A stretch of 64,000 nt of DNA from Ananas comosus (lineage: Eukaryota > Streptophyta > Magnoliopsida > Poales > Bromeliaceae), in NCBI RefSeq assembly GCF_001540865.1, contig NC_033623.1, positions 4,651,833 through 4,715,832 of the forward strand, given 5' to 3'. The notes beneath the pieces were generated by a model. The model saw only the letters and a list, made by a program, of their open reading frames with translations. It searched no databases and was not told where the DNA came from. Both the position numbers and the translations under genes were made by a program. Position 1 is the stretch's first letter; the number at the start of each line of letters is the position of its first letter. Below, in pieces: positions 33,894 to 45,558 of this stretch.

Positions 33894-34112
33894 ATGGCTC
33901 AACAACAAGTCAAGCTTACTTCTCCATCTACTAGCTTTTTTTTTCTCTTATTTCCCTCACTACTAGCCATAATGAGCCATCTAAGTGAGAGATCTGCATC
34001 AACTCCTGACACACAAATTCCTGTGTGCGACTGCGGAAGATCTTGTAGAATATGGGTATCGAAGCAGCCAACAAGCCAAGGACGTCGATTCTACCGTTGC
34101 CCAAATTGGGGG
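33894..34112 (+). pseudogene. GRF-type zinc-finger protein, first exon only
   Basis: ATG at 33894, with a second in-frame ATG at 33972 (MSHLSERSASTPDT). Near the end it reads CDCGRSCRIWVSKQPTSQ then GRRFYRCPNWG, the start of a GRF zinc finger: paired Cys, then the GR-x-F motif, then a Cys. The domain normally ends with another Cys and an FFxW motif, which are absent. The exon runs into GGG|GTAAGA at 34112/34113, a good splice donor at a codon boundary, so the rest was in a later exon. 54 bp further on comes the N at 34166 and LTR sequence, and the second exon was not found. GRF fingers bind single-stranded nucleic acid in known proteins. In plants short GRF ORFs are frequent beside or in transposons. 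This one lies ~340 bp inside the MULE terminus, so it is either a captured gene piece or an element-borne gene. Confidence 0.65.
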
Positions 34113-34165
34113 GTAAGATAAGCTATTGTATATTCTAACTGTATGGTTGCGGTTTTAGAAAGCAC

Positions 34166-34166
34166 N
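34166..34166. other. Assembly join (single N)
   Basis: The left side is the intron of the GRF exon; the right side starts in the middle of a C-family LTR (equivalent to about 41951). The left ~1.65 kb of that LTR are missing. Confidence 0.8.
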
Positions 34167-35165
34167 TTGTCCACGAGTCTCAAAATATCCTAAAAGTAAT
34201 GAGCGAAGAGATACACAAGCGTTACGAGTAACTCTAGGCTCAAACACTAACCTCACGAGCAAAAAGGGCAAAAGCTCACCTAGAGAGTAGAAAATCTCTC
34301 TCAAGCTCCAAAAGAGAGCTAAATCCCTTCCAATCCAACCAAAAGGAAGGTTCTAAACCTATCAATTTAGCTCCAAAGGCCCTAGAATCAAAATGCCCAA
34401 AATCAACTCTAAAATCCTATTCTAGGGTTTCTTATGCTAAAAACCTACCAATACAAGGATCAAAGGTTAGAATCAAGGTACTAACCTCCTTAGAAGCTCC
34501 AAACAAGCTCCAAATCTTCTAGGGTTGAAGATTGGTCCACTACCAAGCCCTACAAGCAAGCTCCAAGCCTTGCAAGGGTGGGAAGGAGAGAAAGGGTTGA
34601 AGCCCCAAGCTCCCTCAAGCAAGCTCCTCCTCTTCTTCTTCTCCTCCTCCTTCCTCTTCTTTCTCTAAAGGGTGTAGGGAGAGGGTGAGAAATGAGGAGG
34701 GAAGAGAGTGAAATGGCCATATAGACCATTTAGAGTAACAAAATTCAAAGAGGCCCCTCAAAAACTCAAATTTATATCAGCCCGGACTGGGCAGTTTTCG
34801 GGCTGAGGGACCGGTCTCCCCGACATGGGACCGGTCTCTCGGCCTGCCCCCAGAAAATCCACGTTCGGGAACCGGTCTCTCCCCGCACGAGACTGGTCTC
34901 TCCCCGCGCGCACACGCTCGGAGACCGGTCTCGCCCACCAGGGACCGGTTGCCCCAAGGCTGCCGCAATACTGCTCACTGGGGGACCGGTCTCTCCTATC
35001 AGGGACAGGTCCCTGAGAGTAAAAACTCTCAGGACTCGTCCAGAACTCAGGTTTTCGAACTTCTTAGGTTGGAAATCATTCTATGACCCTCCACCAAGTG
35101 CGGAAAAGCTCGAAACACAACCAATTACTCGAACCCTGCAATTTGCACAGGTTCAGTGTGCTACA
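34167..35165 (-). mobile_element. 3' LTR of element C, partial
   Basis: Matches about 41951-42938 of the 5' LTR, ending GTTCAGTGTGCTACA on the + strand. It carries the eight-site ACCGGT array at 34810-35010 (six perfect, one ACTGGT, one ACAGGT). Confidence 0.82.
34810..35010 (-). repeat. ACCGGT array in element C 3' LTR (6 perfect, 2 variants)
   Basis: Contexts GGGACCGGTCTCCC, GGAACCGGTCTCTC, GAGACCGGTCTCGC, GGGACCGGTTGCC. The order and spacing of the eight sites follow the partner array at 42584-42783. Confidence 0.85.
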
Positions 35166-35218
35166 TTCACCCATCCTAAAAAGCAGTTTCATCTGCGAAA
35201 CTCAAAAAGTAAAGTACC

Positions 35219-37972
35219 TCAAGCCTCCATCTGAAAAGGATGGGGATAGCGCTCCTGCAGCGCGCTCTCCAACTCCCAAGTGGCCTCGCGCTCGTCGTGG
35301 TTGCTCCAAAGCACCTTCACGTAGGGAATGTCACGGTTCCGCAATCTTTTTACTTCGCGAGCCAAAATCCTCAAAGGTTGCTCTTCAAAGCTCAAATCAT
35401 CCCTCAGCTCCATAGGTGTGGCATCCAACACGTGAGCCGGATCATGGATGTACTTCCGAAGGACCGATACATGAAACACATTGTGCACACCCGACAGGTT
35501 CGGAGGTAGAGCAAGTCGATACGCTACCGGGCCTACACGCTCTAAAACCTCATACGGTCCAATAAATCGGGGACTCAACTTACCCCGGATTCCAAACCTT
35601 CTGATCCTTCTGGTCGGCGAGACTTCTAAGAAGACATGATCACCAATCTAAAACTCCAAGTCTCGTCGTCGCCTGTCAGCATAACTCTTTTGCCTATTCT
35701 GGGCTATCATCAGTCGCTCCCGAGCAATGCGAACCTTATCCTCAGCTTCCTGGAGCACATCTGGGTCTAAAGCCAATCTCTCGCCAACTTCACTCTAGTG
35801 AAGTGGCGATCTACACTTCCGTCCAAAGAGTGCCTCGAACGGCGCCATCTTGATGCTTTCTTGATAACTGTTGTTATAAGCAAACTCTGACATCGGTAGA
35901 TGCTGCGACCATCCTCCCTGGAAGTCAATCACACAGGCTCGAAGCATGTCCTCGAGAGTCTGTATAGTACGCTCTGACTGCCCGTCACTCTGAGGGTGGA
36001 AAGCTGTACTGAAGTCTAAGCGCGTACCCAAAGCATCCTGTAAGTTCCGCCAAAAGTGAGACACAAATCGGGGGTCTCGATCTGAAACAACAGATGTAGA
36101 CACCCCGTGCAATCGCACGATCTCATCCAAGTATACCTGTGTGAGTCTCTCACCAGTCCAAGTAGTGTGGATAGGTACGAAATGTGCCGATTTCGTCAAT
36201 CTATCCATGATCACCCAAATAGCATCATGCCTGGCCTGCGAGCGGGGCAAACCCATCACAAAGTCCATGGTGATCTTCTCCCATTTCCACACCGGAATCG
36301 GTAAGCTCTGTAATTTTTTCGCGGGAACCCGGTGTTCAGCTTTTACCTGTTGGCAAGTTAAACATCTAGCAACAAACTCACCAATGTCTTTCTTCATCCC
36401 GGGCCACCAATAAAGTAACTTTAAGTCCTTATACATCTTGGTGCCTCCCGGATGTATAGCATACGGTGCTCGGTATGGTTCTTGAAGAATTTCTTCTCTA
36501 AGTGCCGATTCCACCGGTACACAGATCTGTCCACGGAAGCGTATCAGTCCAACACCATCTACAGAAAAGTCACCGGTGCAACCATCAATCATCTTAAGCT
36601 CGAATTCTTTGCAACTCCACATCGGAGACTTGCTTTTCTTTAATCCTTTCCACAAGAGTAGGTTGCACCATTAAAGTTATCAGTCTCAAATGTGTATCAG
36701 GAGCCACCACCTCCAACTCCAACCGCTTCATCTGCTCGATCAACGGCGGTTGAGTAACCACAAGCATCGCTAAGTTTTCTGTCGATTTCCTGCTTAGCGC
36801 ATCCGCCACCACGTTAGCCTTGCCTGGGTGGTAAAGTATCGTCAAGTCGTAATCCTTGAGTAGCTCCAACCATCTGCACTGCCTCAAGTTCAACTCCTTC
36901 TGAGTGAATAAATACTTTAAACTCTTGTGATCCTATACACTTCGCATCGCTCGCCGTACAGATAATAGCGCCATAGCTTCAATGCAAAGACCACGGCTGC
37001 CAATTCCAAATCATGAGTAGGGTAGTTTCTTTCATAATCCTTCAACTGGCGAGATGCATACGCGATCACTTTCCCGTCCTGCATCAAGACACAACCTAAT
37101 CCATTAAAGGAAGCATCACTATAAATCACATACCCTGCTCCAGCAGTCGGCAAGGTAAGGATCGGGGCAGTCGTCAATCGCTGCTTCAACTCTTGGAAGC
37201 TCCTTTCACACGCATCATTCCAAATAAACTTGGTGCCCTTATGCGTGAGTCTCGTGAGGGGAGTAGATAACTTCGCAAATCCCTCGACAAACCGTCGGTA
37301 GTAGCCGGCCAAACCAATGAAGCTCCGTATCTCGGTCACACTCGTAGGCCTCGGCCAATCCTTGATAGCTTCAATTTTCCTAGGATCCACGGCTATACCC
37401 GATCCCAAAATCATGTGGCCCAAAAACGGTGGCCAAAACTCACACTTCTTCAATTTGGCGTAGAGCTTCTTTTTCCGAAGCACTTGAAGTACAAGTCTCA
37501 AGTGTTCCTCGTGATCCGCATCACTTCGGGAATAGACTAAAATGTCGTCGATGAATATTACGACGAACCTATCTAGATAAGGCTTGAAAACACGGTTCAT
37601 TAGATCCATAAAAGCTGCCGGGGCATTAGTAAGCCCAAATGGCATAACGGTAAACTCATAATGTCCATACCGTGTTCTAAAAGCCGTCTTGGACACATCC
37701 TCAGGCTTGATCTTCAATTGGTGATATCCCGACTGTAAGTCGATCTTGGAATACACACTAGATCCCTGGAACTAATCAAATAAATCATCAATCCTTGGTA
37801 ATGGATACTTATTCTTGATCGTGACTTTGTTGAGTTCACGATAATCCACGCACAAGCAAAGCGATCCATCCTTCTTCTTGACAAATAAGACCGGTGCTCC
37901 CCAAGGGGACACACTCGGTCGCACAAAACTCTTGTACAAAAGGTCCTGCAGCTGTGCCTTCAGCTCCTTCAA
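35219..37972 (-). pseudogene. Element C pol (RT, RNase H, integrase, chromodomain-like tail)
   Basis: Minus strand, after an in-frame TAA separating it from gag-protease. [21 protein letters not shown], a TAG near 37769, [13 protein letters not shown], then [11 protein letters not shown] with the catalytic Asp pair intact. About three codons are missing before FLGHMI compared with elements A and B. RNase H ([19 protein letters not shown]) is broken by a frameshift near 36930, and another lies near 36620. Integrase: [63 protein letters not shown]. Stops near 35796 and 35651. It ends with [13 protein letters not shown] and ATWELESALQERYPHPF, stop at 35219-35221. All domains are present, but at least six lesions prevent a full product. 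Confidence 0.88.
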
Positions 37973-39958
37973 TTACGCCGGTGCCATCTTATAGGGCGCT
38001 TTTGAGATTGGAGTAGTCCCGGGGACGAGATCTACTACAAACTCAATCTCCCTATCAGGTGGCATGCCTGGTAACTCCGCTGGAAACACATCTCCAAACT
38101 CCCGTAGGACGAGGATTTCCTCAATCCTAGGGGCGTCTGCATCGCCCCGCAACACAACGGTAGCCAAATAGGCTACGCAGCCTCTGCTGATCAACTGTCT
38201 AGCTCGAGAGGAGTTAATCGTCATCGCGAACAGCGAACTCTGGCATCCTCGGTACACCACCTCCGCCTGCCCCGGCTCTCTAAACATCACAGTTCGATTC
38301 TTGCAATCGATAGTGGCGTAGTACTTAGTCAACCAATCCATGCCGAAAACAACATCAAACTCTCCGAGTTTATGCAAAGCTAGCAAGTCTGCGGGCATGA
38401 TCCAATCTCTAACCCGAACAGGGCAACGGGGGCAAAACTCTCGAATATCTAAAGAGTGATCAGGTACCACGACTCGTCCCGGGTACAACAAAGATGTCAA
38501 TGGGATGCCATGCAACTCGACAAACAGCCGGTCTATGAATGAATGCAATGCACCGGTATCAAATAATGCTCGAACTCGAATACCATAAAGTAAAATGATA
38601 CCTGCGACCACATTCTCGGCTGCCGCCGCCTCCTCAGTCTGGGCCGCGTACATGCGCCCGCTCGGGGCCTGTCGTGACCCCTCCGCCTGCCGCTGCACTG
38701 GCGGCCGTCCAGCCTGGTGATGCGCAGAAGGTGTCCCCTGGCTGGGACCCGGTGAAGCTTGTGCAGATGCCGAAGATGGCGCTGGCGACGGACCCCTCAG
38801 ACAGTCCGACTGGAAGTGGCCCTCCTGGCCATACAGATAGCACCTACCCCGACTACGTGAACACTGTCGTGGGTAGTGAGGACCACCACAGATCACGCAG
38901 CGCGGTGCCAGGCGACGATCGGGTCCTCCTCGCTGCGTAGACGAGCCACGTCCTCGCGACTGGCTCCGACTCTTGGAATGCCTTGGCGGCTTCCGTGAGT
39001 GCGTCTGGCTCGCGCCCTCAGCCGCTCCACTCTCCACTATGAGTGCGTGGTTCACAACCTCCCGGTAGGTTTGGAGGTTGGAAGACTGAACGAACCGAAA
39101 GATCGAAGGCCGTAGTCCCCGCTCGAAAATGCGGGCCTTGTCCTCGCCGTCCCGAACAACGAAGGGCACGCAATGAAGAAGCCGGGAGAACTCTCTCTCG
39201 TACTCAGCCACCGTCCTGTCTCCCTGGCGCAGGTTGCGCAGATCTTGCTCCATTTTCCTCTTGACACTGTCAGGAAAGTAATGCTCCAGCAGGAGTTCCT
39301 TGAACCTCCTCCAAGAAATCGCCGTCAGATCCGTGCTGGGGTTGTCCTGGATGTCCAACCACCACCAGTAGACCTCGCCGTCCAGATGATGTGTAGCGAA
39401 CCAAACTCTGTCCCTCTCCTCTACAAAGGTGTCCCGAAACAGCTTCTCCATATGCATAAGCCATTTCTCCACGATCCAGTGATCCATGTTCTCCCCATCA
39501 AAGGTCCGGGGGCTGCATCTCCTGAACTCACTGAGACGCTCCATAAGTCGATCCCGCTCAGCTCCCTCAACCATCACGGGGAAAACCGCCCTCGCTACAG
39601 GCGCTAGCGCTGGGGGGGCAGCGATGTCCTCCTCCCGAGGTGCCGCCGCTGGTGCCGTCCTAGAAGCATCGAGTGCAAGGGACGACACCCTGGGAGCGAC
39701 CACCTCTACTGGTGCGGGTGGTATAGGGATCTGAGTCTCCCTGGCAGTCGCCTGCTGCAGCAGAAGGTCCTCAAGGAGGTTCATCTGCGTCTCTTGTCGA
39801 AGCGCCGTGTCCGCTTGTCGTGTCACCAACTCAGTGAGGGCTGCAAACTGGCCCCTCAACTCACGGATCTCGCCGGATCCGGAGGTAGCGGAGGTCTCAG
39901 CCTCCTCAAACTGTGCCGCATTGTCCGCTCCCGTCGATTGAGAGCGCGTAATCGGCAT
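37973..39958 (-). pseudogene. Element C gag-protease
   Basis: Open from ATG 39958 (MPITRSQSTGADN) to a TAA at 37972-37970. Where elements A and B read on into pol, this copy has a stop (MAPA then stop, then LKELK). Gag core: RRCSPRTFDGENMDHW, VWFATHHLDGEVYWWW, and RTVAEYEREFSRLLHCVPF. The zinc knuckle reads CYLYGQEGHFQSDC, with Tyr in place of the second Cys, a change expected to destroy zinc binding. Protease has FDTGALHSF with the catalytic Asp present. Gag differs clearly from A and B, so this is a separate family of the same chromovirus type. Confidence 0.85.
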
Positions 39959-40275
39959 AGTCACTACAAAACATAAAAGCGCAAGTTAGTAACCCGCGCT
40001 ATCGAATCTCCGCTCAAGCAACAATACCCAAATCATGCGAAAGTAAGGAAGTGTTATCCACAACTAACTCCCGATGTTACGTTGTCGGCTGCAAACGTAA
40101 CCCTCCGCGAAGTTAGAAGCCATACACTCAGATTAAACTCTAACTTTTTAGAGTTGTCATAAAACCCAATCATAGTACTTTCGCTCATAAGTCAAATAGA
40201 CCTCGTCTCTCACGAGCCTATTTCCTATAGTCCAACCGGCTTAAGGTTTGCTAGGTCCTCTAAGACTCCACCCTA

Positions 40276-40288
40276 GGCTCTGATACCA
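40276..40288 (-). other. Primer binding site of element C
   Basis: On the minus strand TGGTATCAGAGCC is intact, 8 nt after the 5' LTR end at 40297. Initiator tRNA-Met type. Confidence 0.9.
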
Positions 40289-40296
40289 AACTAATC

Positions 40297-42938
40297 TGTC
40301 ACGCCCCGGGACCGGCAGAGGCCCTCCCGGTAGCGCGCCCAGACCCGCCATATGTCTACACATATAAGGCGTCTACAACAACAGCGAAAAATAAAACAAG
40401 AAAGCAAAAGAATCTAGCGATATCAGAGCAAAGTAAATGACTAAGTTCTACACAGAAGGGTAAGCATAAAACTGAAATCTACAAATAAAGCCAAAGAGTA
40501 GTACAGAAGGAATCCCAAAAACAAAAACTAAACATCAAGAGACTCAGGTGGTCTCTCTACACATGGTTCTCAAAATCTCTCTCACTCTCTAATACAAAAG
40601 ATAAACTACCTAAATTCACAAGTAGCTCCCAGCTAGCTAGCTACGCGACTCCTTTGCTGCGATCCCGTGCCTCCGCCGGTGCCGAAAGCTCTGAAATACA
40701 ACAAGAAAAAGAGGGCGTGAGAACTATAATTTATAGTTCCCAGTGGGCAATTACTGACCTCAGCTCGATGCACCACTAGGCCCCAAAGGAAAATGGTAAG
40801 TACGATAAGCAACAGAAATGATAGTAATGACTGCGATAAGAAAACATGTATGTTGTACATTTGCTCTCTCATGATGAGGAATATCCGATGCATAAGTAAT
40901 ATGTCCCAACACGCAACAAGTATCATGTCACGCTCTATCAATATATAATGATTATGCTCTATCATGGCAACCAAGTATACAATGATGCAATAAGTAAACT
41001 ATCAAGTATACTACATGTCTCAACACTATGCTATAAGCATGTCATAGTAATCCAACTACTAATCCTATCTAGTAGTGATTATCATCTCTCGATTAAATAT
41101 CATTGTTTCCAACATGTTCTAGGACCTACATATTGTAGTCCAGCTTGTGCCACCTAAGTGTCGGTGGTAGCTCCAGCATTCTCACTCTAGGAATGAGTCT
41201 ATCCCTCCCGACCCCGTAGGTTTCTCGATACCACACGAGCGAGCATAAGTCGCGTAGGCCAACTCCGGAGTGCCGGCTTGTAGGGAGCGACCCTCACAAG
41301 CATGTGCGAATGAGCACAAATGGCAAACAAGCGTAATCATCGTCTCAAATACCCAATCATCATGTCTCTAACATGGTCAACGCTACTAGTATCCCAAAGA
41401 TCTAGTTCATTGTCACATGGTAATGTTCAAACACTCACTATGCTTAGTGCCTCTTTATGACACTTAAGCTTGCTATAAGTTAAGCATATTTTACATTCTA
41501 TGTTCCATTCATGACATTAGTACTAGGTTCTCATCTAACCCGAGCTCAATGCCCCTTTATGACATTAGTTCACTAATTCACAAGTCAAATTAGTCCAATG
41601 CCGCTTTATGGCATTATAATAGTTTCAATGTCCAAATGAGGTCTAAGTCCATAGGTATTTTTACATATGTCATTTCTACTAGGTAAACATGAACCCAAGT
41701 CTCTCATAAGAATGCTAATACACATATACGCCTCATATGCAAGTTCTCTACTTTATAGAGGTCCGAAAATACAAAGTATGTAACATAAGCATTTTACGCA
41801 TTCTAAAATTCATAAATAACATATCTAACATGATTATGCATGCTTTTTCATTTAACGAGACTCAAATCATCACAAATGAGATTTTCTCATTGTGTGGCTA
41901 GGTCAAACCCACCGAACCGTCTCGGAGTCCTTCGTTTCGCCAAACGGAGTTGTCCACGAGTCTCTAAGTACCCTAAAAGTAAGGAGCGAAGAGATAAACA
42001 AACATTACGAGCAACTCTAGGCTCAAACACCAACCACCACAAGCAAAGGGTAAAAACTCACCTAGGAAGTAGAAAATATCTCTCAAGCTCCAAAAGAGAG
42101 CTAGAATCCTTCCAATCCAACCCCAAGGAAGATCCTAAATCAAGAAATTGAGCCTCAAAAGCCCTAGATCAAAAAACCGCAAAATCAACCCTAAAATCCA
42201 AATCTAGGGTTTCATCTCCCAAAATCTACCAAAAATAGGTCTAGAGTGGAGAACTAAGCAACTAACCTCAACAGGAGATCTAAACCAAGCTCAAAATGCT
42301 TAGAGGTTGGAGATTAATCCATCCAAGCTCCAAGCCTCCAAAGGTGAGAAATGAGAGAGAGGAAGTGCTCCAAAGCTCCCTCAAGCTTGCTCTCCAACTT
42401 CTCCTTCTTCTTCTCCTTCTTCTTCCCTCTCTAACAAGGGTGTGGGGAGGGTTGAGAGAAGAGAAATGAGGAAGGGAGAGGGTGGAATGGCTATTTAAGC
42501 CATCTAAAGTAACAAAATCCAAAGAGGCCCCTCAAAAATCCAATATTGCATCAGCTCAGTCTGGGCAGATTTCGGACTGAGGGACCGGTCTCCCCGACAT
42601 GAGACCGGTCTCTCGGCCTGCCCCGAAAACCCCACGTTCGGGAACCAGTCTCTCCCCGCACGGGACCGGTTTCTCCCCGCGTGGACGCGCTCGGGGACCG
42701 ATCTCACCCGCCAGGGACCGGTTGCCTCGCCGGCTGCCGCAACACTGCTCTGAGGGGACCGGTCTCTTCTATCAGGGACCGGTCCCCGAGAGTAAAAACT
42801 CTCAGGACTCGTCCAGAACTCAGGTTTTCGAACTTCTTAGGTCGAAAAACATTCTACGACCCTCCACCAAGCATGGAAAAGCTCGAAACACATCCAATCA
42901 CTCGAATCTCGCAATTTGCTCAGGTCCAGTGTGGTACA
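40297..42938 (-). mobile_element. 5' LTR of element C (2642 bp)
   Basis: On the + strand TGTCACGCCCCGGGACC ... CAGTGTGGTACA. It is confirmed by the primer site at one side, the partner LTR fragment at 34167-35165, and interruption of an unrelated gag at 42939. It contains the palindromic box GAGAACTATAATTTATAG TTCCCAGTGGG at 40718-40747 and the ACCGGT array. The + strand shows CT-rich stretches near 42400-42440. Confidence 0.88.
42584..42783 (-). repeat. ACCGGT array in element C 5' LTR (6 perfect, 2 variants)
   Basis: Eight sites; the variants are ACCAGT and ACCGAT. Located ~155-355 nt from the LTR 5' end. Confidence 0.85.
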
Positions 42939-43398
42939 CTATCTCTGGCTGTTGACCGGCATTAATAACAGCCGGTCTATATGCTACCTGATATGGTGCC
43001 CCCTGGTATTGGGGCTGTCCATTTACCGGGGTTACGAGATTCTGTAACACCGGCGCCATCATAGGCATTTGTAAGCCTACTGCTGGCTGATCATTCCGAG
43101 TCAACAATTGCCCTATTCGGGCAATGTTTTCATTAGAGGCCGTGATTGCAGCCAATACTGCATCTATCCGTTCAGTACTTGCATGACTATTTTGGTCCAA
43201 AACTTGCAGGACCCGAGTCATTTGTCCAAGCGCTTGGCTGAAACTAGGCTCTTGTTGGCCAGATTGGCCACTAGTCTCACCCTCAGCGGGTAAGACTACT
43301 TGGCGCTCTCCATTATTATCTGAATTACTTGGCTGTTCGCTCCCAGAATTTCTAGGAACGGCCCTATTACGTAGATTCATGACGTTATCATCAGCCAT
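42939..43398 (-). pseudogene. Gag N-terminus of gypsy element F, cut by element C
   Basis: The frame opens at ATG 43398 (MADDNVMNLRNRAVPRN) and runs to the LTR of element C at 42938. It is Gln/Asn/Ser-rich with a stretch resembling a coiled region (ALGQMTRVLQVLDQNSHAST). It does not resemble the gags of A, B or C. The primer site upstream (43431-43450) is also different, suggesting a non-chromovirus gypsy (Tat/Athila-like), but that assignment is inferred from position and N-terminal style only. The remaining gag and all of pol are absent from the window. Confidence 0.55.
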
Positions 43399-43430
43399 AA
43401 TTTATATAAAAAATAAAAGTTACCTCTAAT

Positions 43431-43455
43431 GTGTCCCACCGGGCGTGCCAAAAAT
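43431..43455 (-). other. Primer-site region of element F
   Basis: On the minus strand ATTTTTGGCACGCCCGGTGG follows the LTR end ...GATGCCCAACA. A TGGC(G/A)CC-type site is typical of plant gypsy lines that do not prime with initiator tRNA-Met. The exact tRNA was not determined. Confidence 0.45.
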
Positions 43456-44100
43456 TGTTGGGCATCGAATTTCCCTACCCTTGACAGAGTCAAAGATCCT
43501 CCTCAGGGAGCGCGTCTGGGTGAGGAACGGCTGCGGATAGTGACCCTCGAAGTTTGCACCCTTCGACAGATCAAGCGATTCGACTGACGAGGGATCGAGC
43601 CAGCCGGGTTCGAAAACCACTACTATTTGTTTCGGTTCGGCTTGAATGAGCCGAATGTACAGAGCAGGCCGGAAACTAAGCCGGAAGAAGAGCCGAATGG
43701 CTAAAGCAACACAAGATTTGGTCGGCTTGAAAAGCCGAAATGACTTTCTATTAATTGACTGATGGGAAGTACAGGGATGAATATTTAGTTTACAACGGAG
43801 TGATGCCCGTGGGGCAGACAGACTCCAGGGTTCTACTTAGCGAACTACTCCTAGAGAAGACAGTAAAAGTTATAATTAGACTACTCCTAGAAAATGCAGG
43901 AAATTGCGAGGAAATAAGGATGGTCTTTTTGTTCACAAGGGAAAAGAACTCTTTTTAGGGCGTAATTGACCTATTTATAAATCACCTCTTGATCAGTTAT
44001 TGCTCTTACATGATAGGCCACTATTTCCTAATATCCCGGACCACCTCCAGCCGATCGGAACCGCATACAACTGCTTGCAGTTGCTGTAACTTCCTTCAAT
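43456..44100 (-). mobile_element. LTR of element F (outer end not fixed)
   Basis: On the + strand starts TGTTGGGCATCGAATTTCCC. Several short hairpins built on AGCCGAA/TTCGGCT lie at 43633-43745 (for example TTCGGCT-TGAATG-AGCCGAA). The far end could not be placed; 44100 is a rough limit. Confidence 0.45.
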
Positions 44101-45400
44101 TAGCGCGATGATTTTTCTTTAAAACTTTTCCGGTGCTCCTGGTGCATGGCTAGATTAATGCCTTTGAAAGGAATACCGGCATACCACCTGTACACGCCTA
44201 ATTGGCTCAACACTATGGAAAGAATATAGGTACTGTTTTGGATATCAAAATAAATTATTTGGCGATAATTTATTTGGTGGGAGAATATTTTTATGTGATC
44301 AGAAGCAACATGTGATCTTTTTTCTTTGAAAGGAATCGACATCAATAATTTGATAGAATGTAATTTACCTACGAGTTAATTTATTTTATTTTTAAAAAAT
44401 AACATGTGAATTGAATATTGTATGTCATGCTAGACATTTGATTGCAACGCCCATAGTTTACTATCCTGTAATTTATAAATTTTAGCACTTTACTAGCTTA
44501 TTTAAAGATAGGTCCCTACAGTGATTAAAAAAAAATTAAATCACAGGTGGCAAAGTGAATATGTGTTAAGGGAGGCAGATTCAAACTAAAGTTTCTCTAT
44601 ACAAAACATAAAAAAATAAAGGGTCTGGTCCAATACTATTAGGTTAGATTAGTATATTTTAGTATAATTAAATTACTTTTATTACTTAAAATCTTTTTTT
44701 ATTGAGAATTTGATTATTATTTATTATTTGATTATTCCGGTTCGCACCCTTTTTTTGGCCCGACTTGATTATACAGTACCTAATAAAATTTTCTAATTGA
44801 ATAAATAATCTTATGAAAAAAGGAAAAACTATTTTTTTTTTTTTGTGGCATGTAGGAGCACAATAGAATTTTCTTTTAAAAATAATAAAACATTTACCGC
44901 TTTTATGAAGACGGTATACGATTAACCATCTTTTCAATTTTCTATAAAAATAGTGAATGATTTACTGTCTTTTACTGTTTCTCTCTATTTCTCATATATA
45001 ATTCTAAAAATTATATAAAAATTTCAACAAATCACATATAATCTTAATAATCTAATAAATTCTAATACTCTATTCATACAATATTAACAATCAATGAGAA
45101 ATTCTAATAATTCTCATATAATCCTAATAATCTTAGTTTTTTTTATTTTTCATATATAATTTTAACAAATAATATGAAAATTTTAAAAAATCACATACAA
45201 TCTTAACAACCTAAAATCCTAACAAATAATTTTCAAGAAAGTGGTGAATGATTCACCGCTTTATATGAAATTATGAACGCTTCACTGTTTTTTTAAAAAA
45301 AATTTATTCCCACACTGACTTAACAGAAAGAGGATTATTTTGCTAAATATTTGTTTAGTAATGCTATTTAGCCAATTATAATATCTTTTATTAGGATTAT
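44101..45400. other. AT-rich region, no gene seen
   Basis: Poly-A/T tracts and degenerate repeats of CACTGT/TTTACCGCTTT phrases (44895-45300). No recognisable ORF, repeat end or RNA gene. Confidence 0.45.
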
Positions 45401-45533
45401 TTGGAAGAAAACTCCGATTATTCCCCGGCCCGCGGCTTTATAACCTCCGACCATTCTCAAAGTACTCATCTTCTCTCACCCCCCTTCGCTCTCTCTCTCC
45501 AACACTCTTCGGATAAGGATATAAAGCCCTCGC

Positions 45534-45558
45534 CTCTCTCTCTCTCTCTCTCTCTCTC
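45534..45558 (+). repeat. (TC)n microsatellite
   Basis: About 12 TC units, 15 nt after a TATAAAG. The region 45440-45610 is pyrimidine-rich, looking like a promoter and leader, but no ORF follows. Confidence 0.9.

Noticed and set aside
30160..42938. Treating 30160-30605 and 34167-35165 as one 3' LTR of element C with target duplication CTAAC/CTATC
   Set aside because: Only four of five bases match, the F gag cut at 42939 does not reappear left of 30160, and two single-N joins intervene.
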